Origin: JBCCAG01 sp050331115
GTDB taxonomy: Bacteria > Cyanobacteriota > Cyanobacteriia > CAKZMO01
Assembly (NCBI GenBank): GCA_050331115.1
Contig: JBHJHD010000011.1
Span: 1-64,000 of the forward strand
Direction of reading: 5' to 3'
DNA: 64,000 bases
Each line of letters starts with the position of its first letter. The stretch's first letter is position 1. Under the pieces are notes generated by a model, which was not told the DNA's origin, made no database searches, and saw nothing but the letters and a program-made list of their open reading frames with translations. This document shows positions 51,924-59,772 of this stretch, piece after piece. The translations under genes and the position numbers were made by a program.

Positions 51924-54293
51924 ATGGCTAGTATCACCGTCACCACAGCAGCTAATTCAGGAGCAGGTTCGCTCAGAGAGGCGATCGCCAGCGCCAGCAG
52001 CGGCGACACAATCGTATTTTCGTCCCAGCTTGCAAATAAAACGATTCGCCTCGACGAGCAGCTTGTCGTCAGTAAAAGCCTCACCTTTGATGGGGCGGCC
52101 GCGCCCAACCTGACCCTCAGCGGTCAGAACAAGACGCGGATTATGCACGTAGACTACAACTTTTCAGATGTTGTAATTCGAAACCTCGCCTTTGCCAACG
52201 GCCGCGCCGCCGACAACGACCCCAACAATAAACCGCAGCAGGGCGGAGCGATTAAGCTTGGCGATCCCAATACGCTGGTGGTCGAGAACTCTCGCTTCAT
52301 CAACAACGCCGCCGAGCGCGGCGGTGCGATCAACGTCGGCTACGGGGCCAGCGCCACGATTGTCAATAGCGTCTTTGACGGCAATGATGGCACCCTCGCC
52401 GACAACGGCTTCAGCGCCGGGGCGATTTCCACTGCCGGGGGCGGCAAGGGTGCGAAGGTCGTCAACCGTAGGGGCGATCGCGAAGTGGGTGGTGAGGCGT
52501 TCCTCGATATTCGCAATTCCACCTTCACCAATAACAAAGGCTCCTACGGCGCAGTCTATACCCTGCTCAGCGGCCTGCGGGTAGAAGACACGGTTTTTCG
52601 CAATAACGAAGGTACGCGGGGCGCTGGCGCCATTTTCACCGATGGCGCCAACGGCACCGCCCAAGACGATAATCTGGGCGGAACGACAATTGTTCGCAAC
52701 GTGGTAGCCGAGAACAACAAAAGTGGCGAACACGGCGGGGCCTTCTATTTCTATGGGTATTCCGGCGATAAATACATTGTCGAGAACGCTCAAATAGCCG
52801 GCAACAGCGCTTTTCGCGGCGGCGGCATCGGGGCCCAGTCGGGCCGGGATAAAGACAACGGCGTTGAGCTGATTATTCGCAACTCGGTGATTGCCGACAA
52901 TACGGCGTCATCCCAGGGCGGCGGCCTATGGACCGACGTGAAGGACGGCGTCACAATCGAGGACTCGACCTTCTCGGGCAACCAGGTCACGACCCCCACC
53001 GGCGGCGGCGACATCGGTGGGGCGATCGTCCTCAACACCCGCGAAGAAGCCAAGTCGACCATCACCAACACCACGTTTGTCGACAACTACGCCGGTCGCC
53101 AGTCGGGCAATATCTGGATCGGCGGTCGGGAGAAGGCCAAGAATCTCACCATCACCGACTCTCGCTTTGCAAACAATCGCGCCGGCAGCAGAGATACGGA
53201 AAATACCGTCAACTTTGAGGTCAAAGAAGGGGGCGGCAACCTGGTCCAAAGTAAGACGGGCGTAGACACCGGACTGCCCAAGGCCAAGCTGGTGGAGACC
53301 CTGAAGCTCGACCCCATACCAACGGCGGGCGGTTCCAACAGCGGCGCGGGTGACCCGCCTGCTCCCACCACTGGCACCCCCACTACCGGCGCTTCCACAG
53401 GGGAAGACGCTGCGCCGCCTAAGTCAATGCCTGAGCCCACAGACGATAAGCCCCAAGACCCCATCGGCGAGTCTTCCATGGCGGGCGGCGATCGCCCCGT
53501 GAAGACGGGCAGCGGTGACGATACTGTAGTTATTGGCGCAGAGGACAGCACTGTAAACGCCAAATCTGGCGACGACTTCGTCTACTCCGAGGGAAACATC
53601 TCCGGCAGCGTGCACACCGTTGACCTAGGTGCTGGTGAGGATAGCTTCTGGGCTACCAGCGGAGACAACGCCATTGCCGGCAAAGATGACAACACCATCG
53701 GCATTGGCAAAGGCGACGATACCGTTAGCACCTACGGTGGCGATGACTTTGTCTACTCCGTTGGGGGCGGCGGCGGCGATAACACGCTGAGCCTGGGCGG
53801 CGGCGACAACACTGTCTGGGTTGAGGGCGGCAGCTATAAAATTACTGCCGGGGCAGGAGACGACGCTATTGGTCTGGGTGTCGGCGTCGATAGCGTCAAC
53901 GCAGGCAGCGGCGACAACGTCATCTATACGATCGACGCCGCCTCCGCGGGGAATAAAGACATCATGACCGGTGCGGGCAACGACTACATTCAAACGGGAG
54001 CCGGGGATGACCGGCTCGACGGTGGCCTAGGTGATATCAATACCCTTGCCGGCGGCGAGGGTGCAGACACCTTTGTGCTGCGGCAGGGCACTTATACCTA
54101 TGTCGAGGATTTTGAAGCAGGGCGCGATGCGATCGCGCTATCGGGCACCGGCCTTAGCGAGATAAGCATCAGTCAGGGTACCGGAGAGGCTGCTCAAGAT
54201 GCCTTCATCAGCGTAGATGGGGCGATGGTGATGCAGGTGGCCGATACTCAGGCGACGGCGCTCGATGGCGGCAGGAGCTTTATTGGGGCATAG
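51924..54293 (+). CDS. Beta-helix/RTX exoprotein
   Basis: 789 residues from the ATG at 51924. Residues about 1-460 are a right-handed beta-helix of the pectate-lyase/polymorphic-membrane kind, beginning SITVTTAANSGAGSLREAI and continuing with many Asn- and Gly-rich turns (NSRFINNAAERGGAI, ENNKSGEHGGAFYFYG). A Pro/Thr-rich linker follows (about 480-530). Residues about 545-760 are degenerate hemolysin-type Ca2+ repeats (GSGDDTVVIG, TGAGNDYIQTGAGDDRL, GGEGADTFVL). There is no Sec signal, which fits type I secretion with a C-terminal signal. A cell-surface or matrix protein is likely. A strong terminator follows. Confidence 0.82.
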   Translation: MASITVTTAANSGAGSLREAIASASSGDTIVFSSQLANKTIRLDEQLVVSKSLTFDGAAAPNLTLSGQNKTRIMHVDYNFSDVVIRNLAFANGRAADNDPNNKPQQGGAIKLGDPNTLVVENSRFINNAAERGGAINVGYGASATIVNSVFDGNDGTLADNGFSAGAISTAGGGKGAKVVNRRGDREVGGEAFLDIRNSTFTNNKGSYGAVYTLLSGLRVEDTVFRNNEGTRGAGAIFTDGANGTAQDDNLGGTTIVRNVVAENNKSGEHGGAFYFYGYSGDKYIVENAQIAGNSAFRGGGIGAQSGRDKDNGVELIIRNSVIADNTASSQGGGLWTDVKDGVTIEDSTFSGNQVTTPTGGGDIGGAIVLNTREEAKSTITNTTFVDNYAGRQSGNIWIGGREKAKNLTITDSRFANNRAGSRDTENTVNFEVKEGGGNLVQSKTGVDTGLPKAKLVETLKLDPIPTAGGSNSGAGDPPAPTTGTPTTGASTGEDAAPPKSMPEPTDDKPQDPIGESSMAGGDRPVKTGSGDDTVVIGAEDSTVNAKSGDDFVYSEGNISGSVHTVDLGAGEDSFWATSGDNAIAGKDDNTIGIGKGDDTVSTYGGDDFVYSVGGGGGDNTLSLGGGDNTVWVEGGSYKITAGAGDDAIGLGVGVDSVNAGSGDNVIYTIDAASAGNKDIMTGAGNDYIQTGAGDDRLDGGLGDINTLAGGEGADTFVLRQGTYTYVEDFEAGRDAIALSGTGLSEISISQGTGEAAQDAFISVDGAMVMQVADTQATALDGGRSFIGA

Positions 54294-54320
54294 TGACAGA
54301 TAGCCAGCGGCTTAGCGAAC

Positions 54321-54356
54321 AATCGGCGGCTAGGGTTAAAATCCTAGCCGCCGATT
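54321..54356 (+). terminator. 14-bp factor-independent terminator after the RTX gene
   Basis: AATCGGCGGCTAGG (54321-54334) pairs perfectly with CCTAGCCGCCGATT (54343-54356) over an 8-nt loop, followed by TGTTCTATT. It lies 28 bp after the stop. Confidence 0.85.
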
Positions 54357-54505
54357 TGTTCTATTGAGATAGCCAGACGTGATATACATGTTTCGTCTGC
54401 TCTATGGCTTATTACGCTAGCTCAGCCGCTCAGGACTGCCCTGTTGGCGTAAAGCCTTGAGATTCATTGCGATAGTTGACGGAGCGCTAGTTGTTGGGAG
54501 TCGAC

Positions 54506-54904
54506 ATGAATTCTTTTTATCAAGATCTACTGGGAAGGCTTACAAATCAGCTAAGCCAGACGCAGAAAGAAGCCACGATAGATCTCTGCCTATTGGGCAT
54601 GTATGCAGATCATTCGATCTCTCTAGCAGAACAAGACTTTATTGAAGATGAGTCTATTACTCTAACCTGGGAATCTGGAGTTTCGTTTAATGGGTACGTG
54701 CAAAAAGCAACCGCGCAAGTCAGAGACGCGCAAGATGACCCAGAAGCGATGAAAGCGTTGCTTCAGCGCATTGGCGATCGCCTGGGAAGCGACGAGTCAA
54801 AGCGGGTCGCGGTCAACGAGCTTGAGAAACTGCTGCAGGCCGATGGCGTGGTTAAGACGGAAAAAGAATTTCTGTCTCAGGTGAGAGCAGCTCTGAGCCT
54901 CTAG
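54506..54904 (+). CDS. TerB-like small helical protein
   Basis: 132 residues from the ATG at 54506, supported by GGGAG 5 bp upstream; an in-frame TTG or GTG earlier is less likely. The all-helical pattern resembles the TerB/tellurite-resistance-like family (COG4103-like): LCLLGMYADHSISLAEQDFIE, then RIGDRLGSDESKRVAVNELEKLLQADGVV and EKEFLSQVRAAL. The acidic residues after YADHSISL correspond to the metal-binding side of TerB. No other ter genes are near, and the DNA is AT-richer than the surroundings. It is followed by an unknown membrane protein on the same strand. Confidence 0.72.
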   Translation: MNSFYQDLLGRLTNQLSQTQKEATIDLCLLGMYADHSISLAEQDFIEDESITLTWESGVSFNGYVQKATAQVRDAQDDPEAMKALLQRIGDRLGSDESKRVAVNELEKLLQADGVVKTEKEFLSQVRAALSL

Positions 54905-54940
54905 GCCTAATCGGTTGGGCCCAATCAGTGGCGCTTCAAG

Positions 54941-55468
54941 ATGCGAATTTTTACTCCGCTGATCATCTGGACCGCTGGCATTCTGGTGACAGCGCTAGCT
55001 GGCGCGCTCACCAACGCCGTCAACGGCCACATTTCGCCCCTCTACTTTGTAAATATCCTGGGATGGGGAGACATGGAACAGGTTCCCCGAGCGGCAATCG
55101 CCCAGGGCATTTTTGAAGGTGCTGTGGTGGGGCTACTCTTGTCCACGGTTTTTACCGTTGCTACCGGGCTCATTTCCCGTTTTAGGTGCTCAGCTGCCGA
55201 TGGCCTCAGGTATCTCGGCTATATACTTGCGACCGTGCTGGTGGCCTGGGGCGTTGGCGGGGCGATCGCGGTTGGGCTAGCCCGCTTAAGCCCTGAGTTT
55301 TATCAGAACACCTTTCGCGGCGTGCCGGAGCAGACGGGGGCGATGCTTCGATATGCCTGGGTGGGCGGCAGCATTGTAGGGCTGCAGCTGCTAGCGGCGA
55401 GCGGAGTTCTACTGGCCTTTTCTCTCATTCCTAGCTTGGTCTGTGTCACACTCTCGCGCTCAAACTAG
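54941..55468 (+). CDS. Four-helix membrane protein, unknown
   Basis: 175 residues with four membrane segments (for example LIIWTAGILVTALAGALTN and LVAWGVGGAIAVGLARL) and the loop ILGWGDMEQVPRAAIAQG. The family is not recognised; no enzymatic motif is visible. It starts 36 bp after the TerB-like gene and is probably co-transcribed with it. Its weak ribosome site leaves the start open by a few codons. Confidence 0.6.
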   Translation: MRIFTPLIIWTAGILVTALAGALTNAVNGHISPLYFVNILGWGDMEQVPRAAIAQGIFEGAVVGLLLSTVFTVATGLISRFRCSAADGLRYLGYILATVLVAWGVGGAIAVGLARLSPEFYQNTFRGVPEQTGAMLRYAWVGGSIVGLQLLAASGVLLAFSLIPSLVCVTLSRSN

Positions 55469-55575
55469 CAGGGGTTCATTGAGCTTATTGAGAAGCAAGA
55501 CCTAAGTAGCTGACCACAAGTAGACGCTGCTGGAGGCGAACCCTTAGTTAGGGTCGTTTATTTATGGTCCCCTGC

Positions 55576-56478
55576 CTATGTGCCATGGACAGATAGCGGT
55601 TCTGCAGCCTGAGGCTGGGCCGCAATCAGCTCCTCCATATTTTGAGCGATCGTTTGGCAAATGGCATTCAGCGGCAAGTCGTTGGGGTCGTGGCCAAAGG
55701 GATTCTCAATCTCTACGCCAATCTCCTCAATGCCAAATACCGTAAAGCTGACAATGCCCGTCACCAGACCGGTCCACACGCCCCAGGTATCCACCACCAA
55801 AAACGGCAGTGCGCAGCAGTAAAGCAGCAGCAGCTGCTTTAGGTGAATCGCATAGGCCAGCGGAATGGGCGTTTTCAAGATGCGCTCGCTGCCCCCCAGC
55901 ACGTCCACAAGTTTATTTAGCAGCTCCTGCATGCCGTGGAGCTGATACAGCGGCAGGCGATCGCCCTCATACTGACGCTGCAGGTAGTCGCCAATCCAAA
56001 AGGCAATCTGCAGCGGTACGTGACCGGCTTGATTGAGCGTTTTGAACTGAGATGGGGTGATAAATCTCTGGACGTCCTCGAACGATTCGCCTCGTAGGTG
56101 GTGCTTCATCGCAAAGGCAAAGGCGCTCAATAGCCGCACCGTTTCGGCCTTTGCCTGCCGCTCCTGGTCGCTGTGGGCCTGAACGTTAATCCAAATCTGC
56201 CGACCCAGGTTTCGCGTCGCGTTGACTAGGCTGCCCCAAAGCTGTCGGCCCTCCCAAAAGCGGGCATAGGCAGTGTTGGTGCGAAACACCAGCAGCAGCC
56301 CCAGCACCAGGTCGGGGATGATGCTGTTGAAGGGCAGCGCCACATTGATGTCAAAAGCATAGAGGACGGAGGCAATCGCGCCGATGGCGGTACAGAGCAG
56401 CGTGCGCGGCCAGATGGCTGGGATGACTGAACCCCGCCATCGGAGTGCGTCTCGAAACCAGTGTTGATCTACTACCAC
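55576..56478 (-). CDS. Bestrophin-family anion channel
   Basis: 300 residues. The family marks are present: an early HWFRDALRWRGSVIP, the pore region LPFNSIIPDLVLGLLLVFRTNTAYARFWEGRQLWG, and a C-terminal FTVFGIEEIGVEIENPFGHDPNDLPLN, the calcium-clasp-like acidic end. Bestrophins form pentameric anion channels; in cyanobacteria and algae relatives pass chloride or bicarbonate across thylakoid or plasma membranes. No carbon-concentrating gene lies beside it. Confidence 0.94.
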   Translation of the reverse strand: MVVDQHWFRDALRWRGSVIPAIWPRTLLCTAIGAIASVLYAFDINVALPFNSIIPDLVLGLLLVFRTNTAYARFWEGRQLWGSLVNATRNLGRQIWINVQAHSDQERQAKAETVRLLSAFAFAMKHHLRGESFEDVQRFITPSQFKTLNQAGHVPLQIAFWIGDYLQRQYEGDRLPLYQLHGMQELLNKLVDVLGGSERILKTPIPLAYAIHLKQLLLLYCCALPFLVVDTWGVWTGLVTGIVSFTVFGIEEIGVEIENPFGHDPNDLPLNAICQTIAQNMEELIAAQPQAAEPLSVHGT

Positions 56479-56926
56479 CGAATCACCAACTTAAAGTCTA
56501 CAAAACTGCGGGTTTTGAACTGATCGGGCTGTCCTAATACCAAATGAATATAAAGATGCACATTAGGCTCACCCCGGCTGTCGCCATCCCCGACGCCCTT
56601 CGGGCAGGCTTTGCCAAAAGCAAGGGGGATTACAGGAGAATCTCAATATATGCAGCCACACACGGAATTGGTATAAGCGCCCAAACCAGCGGAATAAAAG
56701 GCCACTATGGCCAACTAAGTTGAACTAAGTCCCCCAAAAGTGAAGCTTTAGGGGGAATATTAAAGCTTAAGCGCGATATTTTCAGAAACCCCGTCCGATT
56801 TCAGCGATTCTTCTCAAAAACTCAAGATTCACGGTCAAAATGAGTAAATGTACAGCCGCTGAGCTGATATCAGAACTTGCGCGTAGCGCACCTTATCCCT
56901 AGGCATAGCGAATCAGATGCAACGCA
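56479..56926. other. Intergenic region with MITE-like repeat copy B
   Basis: 448 bases. Besides the inverted repeat copy at 56534-56677, a stem of CCCCCAAAAG and CTTTAGGGGG (56731-56755, one mismatch, 5-nt loop) lies downstream of the minus-strand gene that ends at 56927 and might terminate it. No gene is seen. Confidence 0.6.
56534..56677 (-). repeat. MITE-like dispersed repeat, copy B (inverted)
   Basis: Read on the minus strand it begins ATACCAATTCCG and ends CATTTGGTATTAG, as copy A at 174-316 does, with about a dozen substitutions and small indels between. The GCCTGCCCGAAGGGCGT core is unchanged. The two copies are 56 kb apart, which shows that the element is dispersed. Confidence 0.82.
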
Positions 56927-57544
56927 TCAATCGTCCAGCCAAGACTCTAGGCCCAGTAGGTCTACCTTCGTCTCCATATCCGTGCCGCGCTCAGTTTCCT
57001 TCACCTGCCGCAGCATATCCCGTAGCGCCCTCGTCTCTACCGCGTCCGTCGGGCCATCATACAGACCCCGTCGCTTCAGCTCCTGGGTGAGCACCTGCCG
57101 CAGGCTGTCAAACGCCTGCTGCATCTCCGGACCATAGTGACCGTCGATCTCGCCGGTGTAAAAGCCTTCCTGCTTCAGCCGCGCCTGCGCCTGCTCTAAA
57201 GACTGCTTGGGCACCCGGGCCGCCTGGCGATCGCGACTGTCCTGCATCACCTGGTCTACCCAGCTATTGTCCAGCGCCCGACGCAGGCGGTCCTGCTGTT
57301 CACGGATCTTGGACAAATCGATCAGGTCTAGCTCGTGGCCCAAAATATGGTCCGTTTCATCGATGATGAAGCTGAGCAGGCGATCGCTTTCAGCCTGCTG
57401 AAGGATCTCTGACAGTCGCGTCTCTTGGGCCTGAGTCAGACAGCTCTGGAGTGAAAGCCAGTAATACTCCTGTGCGATTTCCGCGTAGCCCTGAGATTTG
57501 TGGAGCAGGTCTTCTGAAATAGTGTCAAGATTTTCCATGTCCAT
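56927..57544 (-). CDS. Peptidoglycan-binding-like helical protein, unknown
   Basis: 205 residues, starting at one of two close ATG codons (57544 or 57538). The N-terminal half is helical (DTISEDLLHKSQGYAEIAQE, QAESDRLLSFIIDETDH); the middle carries a PG-binding-1-like repeat (LKQEGFYTGEIDGHYGPEMQQAF) followed by a related LKRRGLYDGPTDAVETRALRD. There is no signal peptide, so binding to the wall is doubtful, and the motif may have another role. It lies head to head with a sigma-like gene, and the two may share regulation. Confidence 0.65.
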   Translation of the reverse strand: MDMENLDTISEDLLHKSQGYAEIAQEYYWLSLQSCLTQAQETRLSEILQQAESDRLLSFIIDETDHILGHELDLIDLSKIREQQDRLRRALDNSWVDQVMQDSRDRQAARVPKQSLEQAQARLKQEGFYTGEIDGHYGPEMQQAFDSLRQVLTQELKRRGLYDGPTDAVETRALRDMLRQVKETERGTDMETKVDLLGLESWLDD

Positions 57545-57916
57545 AGGTTCACCTGAAGTGCGTCATAAAAAGTTGAGGGGACGGCGATTGATAAGTAGCA
57601 TTGGCGCGCCCTTCGCATGAGCGCGCTCTACATATGTGTCGAGAGAAGACGAATGTGACGGCCGTAGCGAATACACTTTATAGAAACTTGTTGTTTAGTA
57701 AAGCTTCTGTAAATCGGCCCATATTGCAGCAACAACCTGAAGCCTTCGACAGAAAGTGACCCACATCGCTGAAAACCTCACTATCCAAAGGGTATTATGC
57801 TTAGACGTTACAGGCTGAGCCGCTTAAGTAAATTTTCTCAACCCATAAAATTCTCAACCGGACAGGTGTCACACTTAGATACTTTCGTCACAATTACTCA
57901 GATATCTCTACTTCCC
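57545..57916. other. Divergent promoter region of the sigma-like gene
   Basis: 372 bases between two divergent genes. A frame from 57797 extends the sigma-like gene upstream by 40 codons, but its residues look non-coding. No terminators or repeats stand out. Confidence 0.5.
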
Positions 57917-58540
57917 ATGAGCATGGCCAACGACGATTGCCCCCCCAATCAGCTCCAGGCGGTTATCCGTGAGATCCTAAGCACCAACAGTGCTCATCCA
58001 TACTCGTTTATTTCGATGGTGCAGCGGTTCATCAACCAGTACAACTTGACCCACACCACCGAGCCCCACGAGATTATTCACATTGCCTACGAGCGCACGC
58101 GCAAGGCCGAGAAAAAGCAAACTATTATCAACTACAAAGCTTGGCTGCGGAGCACCTGCCTCAATATTATTCGCGAAAAATCTCGTGAGCGGCGAAAGGA
58201 AACGCTGATGGACCCTCAATCCCATGAGTTTGAGGCCCAAACTGCTGTTGAGGTCAATAGCGAACCGGTATCACAGGTGACCCAAGAGCAGCGCATCGAC
58301 CTGCTGTTTTTGGCGCTAGAGCGGCTATTTGAAATTAGACCTGACATCGGCCAGCTGCTGAAGTTTCGGCTTTTGGATGGCTATGACTGGGTCCAGATTC
58401 AGAAGATATTGGCGGAGGAGGGAGAAGACTGCAAGCTGGCCACGTTGCGTAAGCGAGCGGAGCGCGGGAAGCGGCTACTGCGGCGAATTTACCACCAGCT
58501 TGAGAAAGATTTACTGCAGGAGCAGGGCGTCCAAGGCTGA
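57917..58540 (+). CDS. Sigma-70-like (ECF-type) transcription factor
   Basis: 207 residues from the ATG at 57917 or 57923. An N-terminal helical region 2-like part (SFISMVQRFINQYNLTH, YKAWLRSTCLNIIREKSRERRK, where RSTCLNIIRE matches the region 2 helix) and a C-terminal region 4-like helix-turn-helix (LLKFRLLDGYDWVQIQKILAEEG, LRKRAERGKRLLRRIYHQL). It lacks the standard -10 recognition core, so it is a diverged group 3/ECF member. It lies head to head with the peptidoglycan-binding-like gene, and an anti-sigma partner is not apparent. A 12-bp terminator follows. Confidence 0.75.
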   Translation: MSMANDDCPPNQLQAVIREILSTNSAHPYSFISMVQRFINQYNLTHTTEPHEIIHIAYERTRKAEKKQTIINYKAWLRSTCLNIIREKSRERRKETLMDPQSHEFEAQTAVEVNSEPVSQVTQEQRIDLLFLALERLFEIRPDIGQLLKFRLLDGYDWVQIQKILAEEGEDCKLATLRKRAERGKRLLRRIYHQLEKDLLQEQGVQG

Positions 58541-58590
58541 TCGGTTGTGCACTGTAGCGTAAGGCCTACAGCCTGGGTTTAAAGCTTTAA

Positions 58591-58626
58591 CGGCTAGGGC
58601 AGAGGATTGAATTCCTGCCCTAGCCG
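58591..58626. terminator. Bidirectional terminator between convergent genes
   Basis: CGGCTAGGGCAG pairs perfectly with CTGCCCTAGCCG across a 12-nt loop, 50 bp after the sigma-like stop and 21 bp from the NfeD-like stop. Confidence 0.75.
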
Positions 58627-58646
58627 TCGGCTTATTTTAGTTCGCT

Positions 58647-58898
58647 TTAGTTCATGTCATTTGCGCTGTTGGTGTCGATCAGCAGCGTCAGATTTTCTCT
58701 GCCGACTACGTAGACAATATCATCTGGGCACAGGCTCATGCCCTCTCGAACGCCGCGAGCAGACCAGGTTGTGGCCTGATATTTGACCCTCCACTTTTCT
58801 CCTTGAGAAACGACTTTGTCGATAATGGCTTCAGCGAGCTGAGTTTTGAACCCAGGCATGAATGAGCTGGAGACAGATGTGACTTCGGAGAGAAACAT
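58647..58898 (-). CDS. NfeD-like OB-fold small protein
   Basis: 83 residues. The second half has the beta-strand pattern of the C-terminal NfeD OB-fold: KWRVKYQATTWSARG, MSLCPDDIVYVVGREN and LTLLID. It carries no membrane segment, so it is the soluble domain alone. Full NfeD proteins pair with stomatin-like proteins in membrane quality control; none is near. The first 25 residues are an unrelated lead. Confidence 0.65.
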   Translation of the reverse strand: MFLSEVTSVSSSFMPGFKTQLAEAIIDKVVSQGEKWRVKYQATTWSARGVREGMSLCPDDIVYVVGRENLTLLIDTNSANDMN

Positions 58899-59068
58899 GG
58901 CGTACTCCTATAGTTCAGGGTGAGTTGAGAGTAGCTAAGGGCAGAAACCTCAGAACTTCTTATCTGACTCTCAAGTTAAAGTGATGGGCTTCCCCCCTTT
59001 GTGACCTACACAGAGCAATATAGACCGTCGCAGCATTCTGTAATTGCTATAAGAGCACGAGAAGGACT

Positions 59069-59752
59069 TCAGCTCGGCGAATCGAATCGATAGCCTTTGC
59101 CATAGACCGTGTGAATTAAGGCGGGCTCTCCCAAGTGCTCCAGCTTACGCCGCAGCAGGCGTACCTGAGCTGCCAAAACGTTGCTGGTCGACGGCTCTTC
59201 CTGCCAAACCTGTTGATAAATCGCCTCGTGGGAAAGCAGCTGGTTGGGGTGGCGCATAAAATAGCTCAGCAGCAGACTCTCTTTTTCCGATAGCTCTACC
59301 GTGCGATCGCCCCGGGAAGCCACTTGATTAGCGGGGTCCAGCGCCAGGTCGCCCAGCGTAAGACGCTCGACAGATTCTGATGGTGATAGGGTTGGCGGTC
59401 GCCGCAGCAGCGCCCGCACCCGAGCCAGCAGTTCCTTGAGCTCAAAAGGTTTTACTAAGTAGTCGTCCGCACCGGCGTCTAGCCCATCGACCCGATCGTC
59501 TACCGTATCTTTGGCCGTTAAGAACAGCACCGGCGTCACCCGGCCCTGCGATCGCAGCCGTCGGCACAGATCCAAGCCGCTCTCCCCCGGCAGCATCCAG
59601 TCTAAAATCAGCAGGTCGTAGGTCTGCGACTCCGCCAGCTGTCCCCCCGCGCGGCCGTCATAGGCCGTCGTCACGGTATAGCCCTCTCGCCGCAGTACTT
59701 GACTGAGCGCGTCCGCCAGCTCGGCTTCATCGTCTACCAGGAGAATGTGCAT
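59069..59752 (-). CDS. OmpR-family response regulator
   Basis: 227 residues. Receiver domain: MHILLVDDEAEL, phosphoacceptor Asp in LLILDWMLPGESG and Lys in YLVKPFE. The winged-helix output follows (RTVELSEKESLLLSYFMRHP, VLAAQVRLLRRKLE, HTVYGKGYRFD). The pattern is close to cyanobacterial RppA-like regulators. No histidine kinase is adjacent. It begins 20 bp after the DUF3769 gene and is probably in one operon with it, which suggests control tied to the outer membrane. Confidence 0.93.
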   Translation of the reverse strand: MHILLVDDEAELADALSQVLRREGYTVTTAYDGRAGGQLAESQTYDLLILDWMLPGESGLDLCRRLRSQGRVTPVLFLTAKDTVDDRVDGLDAGADDYLVKPFELKELLARVRALLRRPPTLSPSESVERLTLGDLALDPANQVASRGDRTVELSEKESLLLSYFMRHPNQLLSHEAIYQQVWQEEPSTSNVLAAQVRLLRRKLEHLGEPALIHTVYGKGYRFDSPS

Positions 59753-59772
59753 GGCTCAGATTTAGCGGTAGT

